Of a stretch of 64,000 bases of DNA, positions 49,114 through 59,089 are shown one piece after another. The stretch is from Verrucomicrobiota bacterium (GTDB lineage Bacteria > Verrucomicrobiota > Verrucomicrobiia > Verrucomicrobiales > Verrucomicrobiaceae), in NCBI GenBank assembly GCA_009885695.1, contig VFKE01000022.1, forward strand, positions 1 to 64,000, written 5' to 3'. A program made the position numbers and the translations under genes. A model generated the notes under the pieces. The model was not told where the DNA came from. It ran no database searches and was given only the letters and a program-made list of their open reading frames with translations. Position 1 is the first letter of the stretch. The number at the start of each line of letters is the position of its first letter.

Positions 49114-50174
49114 TACATCCAGATGGCAAAGGCCCGGCGCATTTTTTGCCGCCAATTCTTGAAGGTTTCAAATGCGCCTGAAAGCGTGGCCTCGGCCTGT
49201 TGGAGTGATTCTGGTGAGCCGTAGCGCGGGAGTTGGTAGGTGCCTTTTCCCGGCTGGGCAAAACCAGGCGTCATGGTGAATGCCGCGCGGAACCCGGCTT
49301 CGTGCAACAGCCCCATGGTGTCGGCGGTGTAGTCGTCGTCGTGTCCGTTTGGATAGGCGAACATCGAAGGTGTGACCCCCAGTTCTTCGGTAATGCGGTC
49401 GCGTGAGGTGATGATTTCTTCGCGTGCAGCCTCAGTTGTGCAGCGTCCGAGAATCGGATGCGTGTGCGTGTGGGCGCCGAAATTAATCAAGCCGCCGTCG
49501 CGCAGCTCGCGCGCCTGCGTCCATGTCACGGCGCGGAGCGGAACGGGGATATCGCCGTCTTCAGGCTGGAGTGCGTCGATGAGGCGGTTGAGATTTTCTT
49601 CCACCGCAGAGTGCTGGAGATGTTTAAAGGCACGCAGCACCATCGGGAGTGCGGCGCCCCGCGCGGCCGGTGACCCGGATTTAAAACGAAGGGTCACTGC
49701 GCCCACGCGGATGTCGACCAGGCGGGCGGTGGCCCGCGCCATGGCGAGTTCAAGGCGGTGGAACCAGGGCTGGATCGTGCCGTCAATAAAACCCGTGCAG
49801 AGAAAAATGGTAGCCGGCAGTCCGAACTCGCGCAGGGTGGGGTAGGCTAGCAGGTAATTCGACTCGTAGCCGTCGTCGAACGTGAGCGCCACAGCACGGT
49901 CCGGCAATGCTTCGCCGCGCATCAGCGTCGCCGAGATCTCATGGAGCGGTAGCACGTTATAGTTTGCCGCAAGATGGGCGCACAGATCACGAAACAGATT
50001 CTGGGGCGTATGCAGGCTTTCATCGAGCAAGCCCGAGGATTCTCCGGGTGCGCGAACACCGTGAAAAGTAAGGACGCAAGCTTCGCCTGAGCGCCAGTGG
50101 CGCGAGAGTCTAGCAAGCCCAGATCCAATGAGGGCAGAAGCTGCAATTTGCTGGCGGGTGAACATTTTAGTCAT
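49113..50174 (-). CDS. polysaccharide deacetylase family protein
   Basis: VALTFDDGYESNYLLAYPTL; NFGAHTHTHPILG; FAYPNGHDDDY. Confidence 0.93.
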   Translation of the reverse strand: MTKMFTRQQIAASALIGSGLARLSRHWRSGEACVLTFHGVRAPGESSGLLDESLHTPQNLFRDLCAHLAANYNVLPLHEISATLMRGEALPDRAVALTFDDGYESNYLLAYPTLREFGLPATIFLCTGFIDGTIQPWFHRLELAMARATARLVDIRVGAVTLRFKSGSPAARGAALPMVLRAFKHLQHSAVEENLNRLIDALQPEDGDIPVPLRAVTWTQARELRDGGLINFGAHTHTHPILGRCTTEAAREEIITSRDRITEELGVTPSMFAYPNGHDDDYTADTMGLLHEAGFRAAFTMTPGFAQPGKGTYQLPRYGSPESLQQAEATLSGAFETFKNWRQKMRRAFAIWM

Positions 50175-50291
50175 TGTTGAGAAGCAAGATTGAGAGTAAT
50201 CTTGCAGATGAACCATAAAAATCAATAGTAAAAGTCATAATTTTAATGATTAATCTATAATTTTAGAAAATTTTTCTGTTAAACATCAGCC

Positions 50292-52355
50292 TCATATGGC
50301 TTTTGCGCTGCTTATGTTTGATGTGCACAAGAACGGGGTGGATTTTGCCGGGCTTGGGGCGGAGTAGGCTGGAGCGTTGGTGGTATCGGCCGGTGCGGAT
50401 GCACCCGACTGCTGTTCTGCCAGCCATGCTTGGAACATGAGCACGTCCCAGAGGTAGAAGTGCCAGTTCCGAGTGCCGGAAAGATGTTCCTTCCATTTTT
50501 TTTGCACGGGTTCTGGATGGAAAAATCCCTCACGACGGAGCCGGGATTCATCGAGCAAGTCTGCCGCCCAGTCGCGCAGCGGTCCGCGAAGCCAGCTTTC
50601 CATCGGCACGCCAAACCCACGCTTGGGACGGTCAATCAGATGTCGGGGCACATGGCGGTCAAGCACGCGGCGCAGGAGCCATTTGCCCTTTCCGTTCTGC
50701 ACCTTCATGGAATACGGCAGTCGCCATGCGAACTCCATCACCTGGGTATCGAGCAGTGGAATCCGGCCTTCCAGACTCACGCCCATCGCGGCCCGGTCCA
50801 CTTTGGTGAGGATGTCGCCCGGCAGGTAGGTTTCCATGTCGAGCTGCATCATCCGGTGCGTGAAGTCGGAGATGCGCGGCCAGCCGTTTTGGTTGGTGAT
50901 GGATGTCTCCGCTTCCGCTCCTCCGATGACGACGTCTGCAGGCGACTTCCAGTGCGAGATCAGATTCAGATACAAACTGTCCATGCCGGGTGCGGCGATG
51001 ACCTCGGCGAGTTTGTGAAGTTTGTCGCCGAATGGGATTTTGCGATAGCGCGCCGGCAAGAGGGGGCCAGCAGTGCGGGCGAGCGAGTTCCAGGCGCCGG
51101 CAGGTATGGCGGTCAATGCCCCTGCCCCAAGTCTGCGTAGTGCGGGCGGCATCCAGGCGAACTGGTTCCAAATGCTGCGGCCCATGGCATAACGCTGGTA
51201 ACCTCCGAAGAGTTCATCGCCCGCATCGCCGGACAGCGCGACCGTCACATGTTGCCGCGCCAGAGCGCAAACGAGGTAGGTGGGGATTTGTGACTGGTCG
51301 GCGAACGGCTCGTCATAGAGCGCGGGCAACTTGGGGATGACATCGAGCGCATCCTGGCCGGTGACATAAAACTCCGTGTGATCGGTGCCGAGGTGCCGGG
51401 CAACTTCCTTCGCGTGCTGCGCCTCATTGTATGCCTTCTCGTTGAAACCGATCGTGAAGGTGCGAACCGGGCGACTGCTCTGCGCCTGCATCAATGACAC
51501 AATGAGTGAGGAATCAATTCCGCCGGATAAGAACGCGCCCAGCGGCACATCGGAAATCATCCGCTTGCCGACTGCGCTTTTGAGCAGCGCCTCCATTTCG
51601 TCTGTGGCTTCGTCCTCACTGCCGGTGAAGGGATGATAGAGTCCGCGCTCGATTACCTCGCGCAGGTTCCAGTAGAGCTGCGGCGTGGGTCGTGCCGAAC
51701 TGCCGTCCCAGGTTAGCAGAGATGCGGGCGGCAGTTTATGAATGCCCTGGTAAATGGAATACGGTTCCGGAATGTAGGAGTAGCGCAGCAATCCTGTCAG
51801 TGCGCGTCGATCAATGTTCGCGGAGAACTGCGGGTGCCGCTTCAGCGCTTTAAGTTCGGAGGCGAACACCAGTGTGTTGCCGAGCCATCCGTAATAGAGC
51901 GGCTTCTCGCCCATGCGGTCGCGTCCGAGATGGATCACGCGGTCCTGACGATCCCACAAGGCGAACGCAAACATGCCGTTGAACTTCTTCGTGGATTCGA
52001 CCACGCCCCATTCGAGGAAGGCGGCCAGCATGACTTCGGTGTCGGAGTGGCCGCGGAACGTGTGGCCTTTCGTCAGCAGTTCGGCGCGCAAATCCTGGAA
52101 GTTGTAAACTTCGCCGTTGAAGACCATGACGTAGCGGCCGTCCGCCGAGTGCATCGGCTGGTGTCCTTCTGGAGAAAGATCAAGAATCGAGAGTCGGCGA
52201 TGGCCCAGCGCAAGGCCACAGGCGTCGTCCACCCAGAGTCCGCCGTCGTCCGGGCCGCGATGGACAATCGCGTCCGTCATCGCGCGCACGGTGGCGGCCA
52301 GAGCGTTGGCTGCCCGCGCTCCGGGTGATCCGAAAAATCCTGCTATGCCGCACAT
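50292..52355 (-). CDS. asnB: asparagine synthase (glutamine-hydrolysing) family amidotransferase
   Basis: MCGIAGFFG N-terminal nucleophile; GPDDGGLW; FLSGGIDSSLIVSLM. Confidence 0.94.
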   Translation of the reverse strand: MCGIAGFFGSPGARAANALAATVRAMTDAIVHRGPDDGGLWVDDACGLALGHRRLSILDLSPEGHQPMHSADGRYVMVFNGEVYNFQDLRAELLTKGHTFRGHSDTEVMLAAFLEWGVVESTKKFNGMFAFALWDRQDRVIHLGRDRMGEKPLYYGWLGNTLVFASELKALKRHPQFSANIDRRALTGLLRYSYIPEPYSIYQGIHKLPPASLLTWDGSSARPTPQLYWNLREVIERGLYHPFTGSEDEATDEMEALLKSAVGKRMISDVPLGAFLSGGIDSSLIVSLMQAQSSRPVRTFTIGFNEKAYNEAQHAKEVARHLGTDHTEFYVTGQDALDVIPKLPALYDEPFADQSQIPTYLVCALARQHVTVALSGDAGDELFGGYQRYAMGRSIWNQFAWMPPALRRLGAGALTAIPAGAWNSLARTAGPLLPARYRKIPFGDKLHKLAEVIAAPGMDSLYLNLISHWKSPADVVIGGAEAETSITNQNGWPRISDFTHRMMQLDMETYLPGDILTKVDRAAMGVSLEGRIPLLDTQVMEFAWRLPYSMKVQNGKGKWLLRRVLDRHVPRHLIDRPKRGFGVPMESWLRGPLRDWAADLLDESRLRREGFFHPEPVQKKWKEHLSGTRNWHFYLWDVLMFQAWLAEQQSGASAPADTTNAPAYSAPSPAKSTPFLCTSNISSAKAI

Positions 52356-53530
52356 GGTTTCGTGGTGGTGTGGGGGTTGGCCGGGCCGGTGTGGCTCGTG
52401 AGAAGTTGCGTGAAGCGGTCAATTACTGAATCGAGTGAAAAATTTTGAGCGATGTGCTGGCGTGAAGCCATGCCGAGTTCGTGGCGCGCAATCTCCGGCA
52501 TCCGCAGCAGGTTGTGGATGGCATGTGCAAGCGCGGTGGAATCGCGGGCTGGCACCACCCGGCCGCAATCACCCGCGAGCCATGCGGAATCGCCCACGTC
52601 CGTGACTGCGCACGGCACTCCGCAGGCCATGGCTTCGCCAACGACATTGGGGCAGCCTTCGCCGAATGCCGAGGATGAGCAGGCCACATCGAGCCCTGCG
52701 GTGAGCTGAGGTATATCCTGCCGCTCGCCGAGCAGATGAATGCGCTGCTGGAGATTGAGCGAGGAGATTTGCGCGGATAATTCCTTATTTTCCCCGTCGA
52801 TGCCCGTGCCCACCATGATGAAATGGGTTTTGGGAGATGCTTCGCTCACGATGGCAGCGGCGCGGATGAAGTTCGCGTGGTCCTTCATCGGTGCGAATCG
52901 TCCGAAGCGACCGACCAGCGTAGTTTCGGGCGGAAGACCGAGTTCGGCGCGCAGAGCGATGCGTGCTTCAGAAGCCGGCACGAATTTTGCGAGATCAAAT
53001 CCATTCGGGATCAGCACCGTTTTTTCCTTGCGGTAGCCTGCGATCTCGTGGTGCCGTGCGCTGGCCCGAGAATTGTAGGATATGGCGCTGGCGAAAGGCG
53101 AGAGGCGGGCGCAGAGCCGGATTACGGCGGCGGAACCTGGCTTTTCATTCTTGAGCGAGTCGAGCGACTGGCGCACGTTCCAGATGAGCGGGGCGCGCTG
53201 GAAAGCGAGCCATTTTCCGAGGAGTGCGGCCAGATTGCCGTGATACATCCATCCGGCGATCACGTCGGGCTTGGTGGTGCGCATGGCGCGCGCGAGTTGG
53301 AACAGTGCGCTTAAACTGGGGCGGCCGGGCGTCATGCCGAGCGAGCAGACATTCACGCCCAGGCCTGCGAGTGGCGCGACGTACTTGCCGCCCGCAGTCA
53401 GCGAGATCACGGAATGCCGGAAGCGCGAAGCATGGCTGGCTGCGATGAAGGCGCACAACATCATTTCCGCGCCGCCGGTGCCGAGACCGGTGGTGACCCA
53501 GGTGACGTTGATTTTGTCTTTGTGGTTCAT
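52343..53530 (-). CDS. family 4 glycosyltransferase
   Basis: TGLGTGGAEMMLC; VGRFGRFAPMKDHANFIRAA; EGCPNVVGEAMACGVPCAVTDVGDSAWL. Confidence 0.93.
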   Translation of the reverse strand: MNHKDKINVTWVTTGLGTGGAEMMLCAFIAASHASRFRHSVISLTAGGKYVAPLAGLGVNVCSLGMTPGRPSLSALFQLARAMRTTKPDVIAGWMYHGNLAALLGKWLAFQRAPLIWNVRQSLDSLKNEKPGSAAVIRLCARLSPFASAISYNSRASARHHEIAGYRKEKTVLIPNGFDLAKFVPASEARIALRAELGLPPETTLVGRFGRFAPMKDHANFIRAAAIVSEASPKTHFIMVGTGIDGENKELSAQISSLNLQQRIHLLGERQDIPQLTAGLDVACSSSAFGEGCPNVVGEAMACGVPCAVTDVGDSAWLAGDCGRVVPARDSTALAHAIHNLLRMPEIARHELGMASRQHIAQNFSLDSVIDRFTQLLTSHTGPANPHTTTKPCAA

Positions 53531-54708
53531 GCGTTTGAGTTCAGATATTCGTGGAGCGGGGCGGACACTTCAGCACCGGTGAGCTGCGACAGCGCATCGC
53601 GTGTGCGGCGGACAAGCTGTGGCATGGCGAAATTTTCGACGATGTGTGCGCGAACGCGCATCTTGAGTTCCGTCATCGTGGTGCCGTCAGCCTCGATGAG
53701 GCGGCACATCGCTCCTGCCAGCGCTTCGGGTTGCGACGGAGGAACGGTGTACCTGGAATTGGCGATGATGTGCGCGGAATCGCCGACATCCGTGACGACG
53801 CAAGGCACTCCACAGGACATCGCTTCGGCGACTACGTTGGAGAATCCCTCGCCAAAGGACGAGGAAGAGACCAATGCATTGATCGCGCTGTAAACCGCCG
53901 CCATGTTCTGGCGTGGCTGGTGCCAGAGAATTTTTTCAGTGATGCCCAGCTCGGCGGCGAGCTGTCTCATTTTTTTCGCATAATTCTCGTTGCCGCCGCC
54001 GATGCAGACGAGGCGGGCATTGGGATGCATTTTGCAAACGACCGCGGTGGCGCGGAGCAGCGTGGCATGATCCTTCATGGCGTTGAGACGCCCGACATGA
54101 CCGAAAAGGAAGTTTTCCTTCACGATCTGCCATTCTTCGCGGAGTCGGAAACCGGCAGCGCTGTCCGGTGAGAATCGATCAACGGCGATGCCGTTAGGAA
54201 TGACACTGATCTTCCCCGCCGGAAATCCCTGTGAAATGTAGTAGCTGCGACCCGCGGCGGAGTTGGCGATGATCTGGTCCGCTTTATGGGAGAGCAGACA
54301 ACTTAGGCGGAAGCTGAGCCGCCCAAGAACGCCCCAGAGCCCGGCGTCGGTCTGCGAATCGCGCAGACCCCAGACGATGCGCGCGCCATTGAGGAAGGGC
54401 TTGAGCAGCACACTCATTACATTCGATTCCGTGAGATAACCGTGCAAAATGTCCGGACGCTCCGCTCGCGCAGCACGCACCAGGCGAATGAAAAACCCGA
54501 TGAGATCCCAGCGGCCATTCTTACAAACCTTGACGGTTTTGATTCCCGCAGTGCGCAGCTCTTTTTCGAGCGGGCCGGTATAGAAATGCAGGACGCTGAC
54601 TTCGAACTCATCGCGCGGCAGTCCGGTTGCGAGCGCGACGAGCTGGCGCTGGGCTCCACCGTAGCCCAGGTCGCGGATAAGAAAAGTGAGGCGGGTGGGC
54701 GTGTTCAT
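53527..54708 (-). CDS. family 4 glycosyltransferase
   Basis: RDLGYGGAQRQLVALATGL; FGHVGRLNAMKDHATLLRA; EGFSNVVAEAMSCGVPCVVTDVG; start at 54708 with ATGA overlap. Confidence 0.93.
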   Translation of the reverse strand: MNTPTRLTFLIRDLGYGGAQRQLVALATGLPRDEFEVSVLHFYTGPLEKELRTAGIKTVKVCKNGRWDLIGFFIRLVRAARAERPDILHGYLTESNVMSVLLKPFLNGARIVWGLRDSQTDAGLWGVLGRLSFRLSCLLSHKADQIIANSAAGRSYYISQGFPAGKISVIPNGIAVDRFSPDSAAGFRLREEWQIVKENFLFGHVGRLNAMKDHATLLRATAVVCKMHPNARLVCIGGGNENYAKKMRQLAAELGITEKILWHQPRQNMAAVYSAINALVSSSSFGEGFSNVVAEAMSCGVPCVVTDVGDSAHIIANSRYTVPPSQPEALAGAMCRLIEADGTTMTELKMRVRAHIVENFAMPQLVRRTRDALSQLTGAEVSAPLHEYLNSNA

Positions 54709-55988
54709 GCGGAAATTTTCTGTGGCGCGGAAAACAGTGCATCGGTTGCATTCGCTTTTGTTGCTGCAAAAAGCTGGAACACGATGCGCTGTGGGAAAAG
54801 GACGTGGCAGGTCACCGCAATGGTGAACCAGTAAACCGGCATCTCGATCAGCACCTGGCTGCATGGGATGAAAAGCAGAACGGGCAGCAGGCAGAAAAAT
54901 CCTCGGAAACGCTGCCGCATGGACACGAATGCAAGGGTGAAGACCAGCCCGGCAAAAAACAGCACGCCGAAGATTCCCATGTCCAGCCAGACGGAGATAA
55001 TCTGGTTGTGCGGCTGCCAATGATTGGTGCCGGCCCCGATGCCGTGTCCGAAAATGGTGGCGCGGCTTACCGCCTCCCAGCCATCCTGCAAGTCCTTCAC
55101 GCGCTCAGGCGATTTGATTTTTTCAAAATCGAGATCGTAGATCGCCTGCAAGCGGCCACCGACGTCTTCATTCGAGATAATGCCGCTGCGCGAGGATTGC
55201 GCGAGCATCGTCAAGCCCATGCCGCCGAGGGGAACGCTGAGCACGGCGATGATCAGCAGCCCGCGCATGCGCTCGCGAAAATGAATGGCAATGTAGGGTA
55301 GCACCATTACGGCAAAGACAGCCATGCCGCTGCGGCTGAGCGTGACGGCGATGGCGACGGTGGACACGCCGACCACGGCCATGTTCCACCAGAAATTCGG
55401 ATTTACTGTGAAGAGCACTCCAAGCAGGAGACAAATAAGAATTGGCGAGTGATTTGGGTCCTCCAGAAATCCTGACATTCTTCCCGAAATGCGTGTGAAA
55501 CTGCCATAGCCGAGCCATTCGTAAAAATTGGCGGCGGCGCATCCGATGATGATCGCGGTGGCGAGCCAGCGCACGGTCTCCATGCCGCGCTCTGTCGAGG
55601 GAATAAGCATCAGCAGAAGCGTGATGAGAAAATTCGCCAACATGATCATGATGAAAAATTGATGGGTTCCGAGAGAAACCACGGAGTAACGTTCCAGCGC
55701 CACGCAGTCGAAGATGCGCCACAAAAGAAAAACGAGCGGCAGGAGCGCGGGCCAGCAGAACTTGGGGCGGTTGCTGGCAATGATGACCAACAGCAGCGCG
55801 CCCATGCCCAATGTGAAATCACGCGGCTTGATGGGGAAGCCGGCATTTTCGTAATGCCAGGAAAGCCAGCAAGTGGTCAGGGGCGCCAGCATGGCGATGG
55901 CGGCAAGAGTCAGTGCTCGCTGTGGGAAAGTCCGTCGAGGGCACGCCGCCTCACTTAAATCATGAGCGGCCAGAGCCGGGATCATCAT
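54705..55988 (-). CDS. O-antigen ligase/polymerase (Wzy-like), copy A
   Basis: polytopic; paralogue of the 56171-57448 gene by near-colinear alignment; ORF extends to 56174. Confidence 0.88.
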   Translation of the reverse strand: MMIPALAAHDLSEAACPRRTFPQRALTLAAIAMLAPLTTCWLSWHYENAGFPIKPRDFTLGMGALLLVIIASNRPKFCWPALLPLVFLLWRIFDCVALERYSVVSLGTHQFFIMIMLANFLITLLLMLIPSTERGMETVRWLATAIIIGCAAANFYEWLGYGSFTRISGRMSGFLEDPNHSPILICLLLGVLFTVNPNFWWNMAVVGVSTVAIAVTLSRSGMAVFAVMVLPYIAIHFRERMRGLLIIAVLSVPLGGMGLTMLAQSSRSGIISNEDVGGRLQAIYDLDFEKIKSPERVKDLQDGWEAVSRATIFGHGIGAGTNHWQPHNQIISVWLDMGIFGVLFFAGLVFTLAFVSMRQRFRGFFCLLPVLLFIPCSQVLIEMPVYWFTIAVTCHVLFPQRIVFQLFAATKANATDALFSAPQKISA

Positions 55989-56170
55989 TGTTACCCCTGG
56001 CTGATGCGGTGTCTGCTGCGCTTGGGTGCGAACGCGCGGAAGGTCGCCGCGTCGCAAGGGTTTGCGATGAGCGCTGGGAGCGAGACGCGCGAGCATGCAC
56101 CTGGCCCGGAAGCGGAGCCTGCCGAGGAGTCGGATAAAGTTGGTGAGGTGAGGGCGCATTTTTTTAGAGA

Positions 56171-57448
56171 TCAATTGGCGGCGAAAGAAACGGACTCGCT
56201 AGAGGCCGGTGCCTGACTGCGGGCTGGTGCGATGAGCCGGAACACGATGCGCTGCGGAAAAAGGACGTGGCAGGCCACCGCGATGGTGAACCAGTAAACT
56301 GGAATCTCGATGAGCACCTGGCTGCATGGGATGAAAAGCAGCACGGGCAGCAGGCAGAAAAATCCGCGGAAACGCTGCCGCATGGAAAAGAAAACGAGGG
56401 TGAAAATTAAGCCAAAAAAAAACAGAACGCCCAAGATTCCAGTGTCCAGCCAGAGGGCGACGATCTGGTTATGCGGCCGCCATTTATTGGCACCGGTGCC
56501 GGTGCCGTGCCCAAACAGGATGGCGCGTCTCACGGCCTCCCAGCCGTCCTGCAAGTCCTTCGCGCGCTCAGGCGATTTGATTTTTTCAAAATCGAGATCG
56601 TAGATCGCCTGGAGGCGGCTGTCCACGTCCGCGTTGGCGACGATGCCACTGCGCGAGGTTTGCGCGAGCATGGTCAACCCCACACCGGCGAGGGGAATCG
56701 CGAGCGCGGCGATGAGCAGCAGGCCGCGCGCACGCTCGCGGAAATGAAGCGCGATGTAAGGCAGAACCATCACGGCGAAGACGGCCATGCCGCTGCGGCT
56801 GAGCGTTAGGGCGATTGCCAGAGCTGCGACGCCGCTGGCGGCCATGTTCCACCAGAAATTCGGATTCACCGTGAAGAGCACGCCCAGCAGCAGGCAGGAG
56901 AGGATTGGCGAGGTGTTCGGGTCTTCCAGGAAGCCGGACATGCGCCCGGGAATCAGAGTGAAACTGGCAGCGCCGAGCCATTCATAAAAATTGGCCGCGG
57001 CGCATCCGATGATGATCGCGGTCGCGAGCCAGCGCGCCGTTTCCATGCCGCGCTCCGCGCAGAGAATGAGAATAAACAAACCCGTGACGAGGAAGTTCGC
57101 CAGCATGATCATGACGTAAATTGCTTGAGTGCCGAACGACACCACGGAATAGCGCTCGAGAACCGCGGCGTCGAAAATGCGCGTCATCAGAAAGAGCAAC
57201 GGCAGCAGCGCCGGCCAGCAGAACCTGGGGCGGTTGCAGGCGATGACCAGCAGGAGCAGCGTGCCCATGCCCAGCGTGAAGTCGCGCGGCTTGACGGGAA
57301 AGCCTGCTTTCTCGTAGTGCCACGTGAGCCAGCAGGTGGTGATCGGCACCAGCATGGCGATGGCGAAGAGCGTTAGTGCCCGCGAACGGAAAGTCCAGCG
57401 GGGGATCGTCGCGGCGCCGAAACCGGAAACTGCCAGCTCCGCGATCAT
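56171..57448 (-). CDS. O-antigen ligase/polymerase (Wzy-like), copy B
   Basis: MIAELAVSGFGAATIPRWTFRSRALTLFAIAML...; ATGA overlap with the flippase stop. Confidence 0.9.
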   Translation of the reverse strand: MIAELAVSGFGAATIPRWTFRSRALTLFAIAMLVPITTCWLTWHYEKAGFPVKPRDFTLGMGTLLLLVIACNRPRFCWPALLPLLFLMTRIFDAAVLERYSVVSFGTQAIYVMIMLANFLVTGLFILILCAERGMETARWLATAIIIGCAAANFYEWLGAASFTLIPGRMSGFLEDPNTSPILSCLLLGVLFTVNPNFWWNMAASGVAALAIALTLSRSGMAVFAVMVLPYIALHFRERARGLLLIAALAIPLAGVGLTMLAQTSRSGIVANADVDSRLQAIYDLDFEKIKSPERAKDLQDGWEAVRRAILFGHGTGTGANKWRPHNQIVALWLDTGILGVLFFFGLIFTLVFFSMRQRFRGFFCLLPVLLFIPCSQVLIEIPVYWFTIAVACHVLFPQRIVFRLIAPARSQAPASSESVSFAAN

Positions 57449-58926
57449 AATTTTTCCTCCTCGCTGATGCGCTGCCTGATGTGGGCGAGCGCGAACGTAT
57501 AAAAAGCTGCTGCCGCGCAAAAGTGAACGATGACCGTGGAAAGCGCGATGCCTGCCACGCCCAGCGGGCGCATGAGCAGCGCGTTGGAGACGACATTGAT
57601 GAACAGCGCAAACGCGGCCATGCCGAGCATGAAACGCGAGGCCTGCATGGACACTACGAGACGCGCGGCCAGACTGCTGGCGATGTAAAACGGCACCTGG
57701 AACACGCTGAATCGCAGCACCAGAGTCACGCGCTCCGTGTCCTGCGCGGTGAAAGCGCCGCGTTCGAAAAGAATGCGCACGACGGACGGCGCGAACCAGC
57801 ACATCAGCAGCGTCGCTGGAATCACGATCACTAGGATGGTTCCTGTTACCTGAAGAAGGTGACGCCGGAGTTCCTTCCACTCACGCCGAGCCACCGCATC
57901 CGCAAAATATGGAAACAATGCCTCGCCCGCCGGTGCCGCAGTGAGAGCGAGGAGGATGCTGGTAATTTTTTCCGAATAGCCAAGCACGGCCACGCTGCCG
58001 GGCTGGAGCCACGACGCCATGACCTGGTCAATTACCGGGGCGCTGCCAATGACGATGCCCGCGAAGAGAAACGGCACTGTGTTGCGCAGCACCTCGGCAC
58101 AGTCCGGTTCCCAGTGACGCAGGCAGCCTGCGGACCAGCCGCGATCCTGTGGCAGTGTTCTTCGCACGGCCAGCGCGACGAGCATCAGTTGCAGCAGCAC
58201 GCCGAGATTGGTGGCATGCACCAGCACTTCAATCGGCGCGGTGTGACCGGCGGCGATCAAGGCGGTGATGATCACTGCAGGGGCGGCGGCGGGGGCAATG
58301 GCGGCGAGCACAAAATTTTTCTGCGCCCGAAGCCAGGCAGCCAGATGGAATATCATGCCTGAACCGATAAAAAACGGCAGCATATTGCGGAGCATCCGTG
58401 CAGCCTGCGCCTGCTTTTCCGGACTGAATCCGCGGCCCATCAGTCGCACGATGGGATCGGCGGCGATGGCCAGAAGGGCGCTGACGAGCACGAACGTCAC
58501 CAGGTTGCACAAGGCCATTTGCAAGCCCAGCCGGTGGGCGCTCTCGCGGCCCCGACGGTGCAGCAGGCGGGTGAACACCGGCAAAAATGAATCCGGCATC
58601 CCGCCGCCCAGCATCGCGGCCAGGAACGAAAGCAGCGTGAAGGAAAGCACAAACGCATCCAGCTCGTCCGCGATGCCGAAATGCCGCGCAACCGCTGCCT
58701 CTTTCAAGAACGAAACTGACTTGGCCACCAGGGTCAGTGAAGCCACGGTCATGAATCCTTGGAACATCCGGAAGAGCACCCCTCCCGTGGTGGGTCCCCC
58801 GATCGGTCCCGTCCAGCGAGCGACGGTGGAATTATCGCTTAGAGCCGCGCTGGCAGGTGGCTTTTGAATCGACATTTTATGCAAAAAATAGAGTGCTGCT
58901 GGCTGCGCGGCTTCAGGTGCGGGCAA
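57445..58926 (-). CDS. MurJ/MviN-like flippase (probable Wzx-type EPS flippase)
   Basis: FLKEAAVARHFGIADELDAFVLSFTLLSFLAAMLGGGMPDSFLPVF; polytopic; within the EPS operon. Confidence 0.9.
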   Translation of the reverse strand: MPAPEAAQPAALYFLHKMSIQKPPASAALSDNSTVARWTGPIGGPTTGGVLFRMFQGFMTVASLTLVAKSVSFLKEAAVARHFGIADELDAFVLSFTLLSFLAAMLGGGMPDSFLPVFTRLLHRRGRESAHRLGLQMALCNLVTFVLVSALLAIAADPIVRLMGRGFSPEKQAQAARMLRNMLPFFIGSGMIFHLAAWLRAQKNFVLAAIAPAAAPAVIITALIAAGHTAPIEVLVHATNLGVLLQLMLVALAVRRTLPQDRGWSAGCLRHWEPDCAEVLRNTVPFLFAGIVIGSAPVIDQVMASWLQPGSVAVLGYSEKITSILLALTAAPAGEALFPYFADAVARREWKELRRHLLQVTGTILVIVIPATLLMCWFAPSVVRILFERGAFTAQDTERVTLVLRFSVFQVPFYIASSLAARLVVSMQASRFMLGMAAFALFINVVSNALLMRPLGVAGIALSTVIVHFCAAAAFYTFALAHIRQRISEEEKL

Positions 58927-59089
58927 ATTTTGTGGAGAAAAATGGTGCTTATCTGAAATTCCAAATGGTAGTGACCAACCGTCGCGATTTTGTAAATTAC
59001 CATAAATAAGATTGATTACAATGCTTTCAATGTATATATTTCATTTTCAATACAATCAGTATATTTAGTATAGTTAAATATTTTAGTGT

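Noticed and set aside
48229-49224. 331-aa plus-strand ORF
   Set aside because: Antisense to a GT4 with intact motifs; no domain.
57449-57880. N-terminal part of the 569-aa ORF of Wzy copy B
   Set aside because: Overlaps the flippase gene in another frame; the paralogue alignment and ATGA overlap place the start at 57448.
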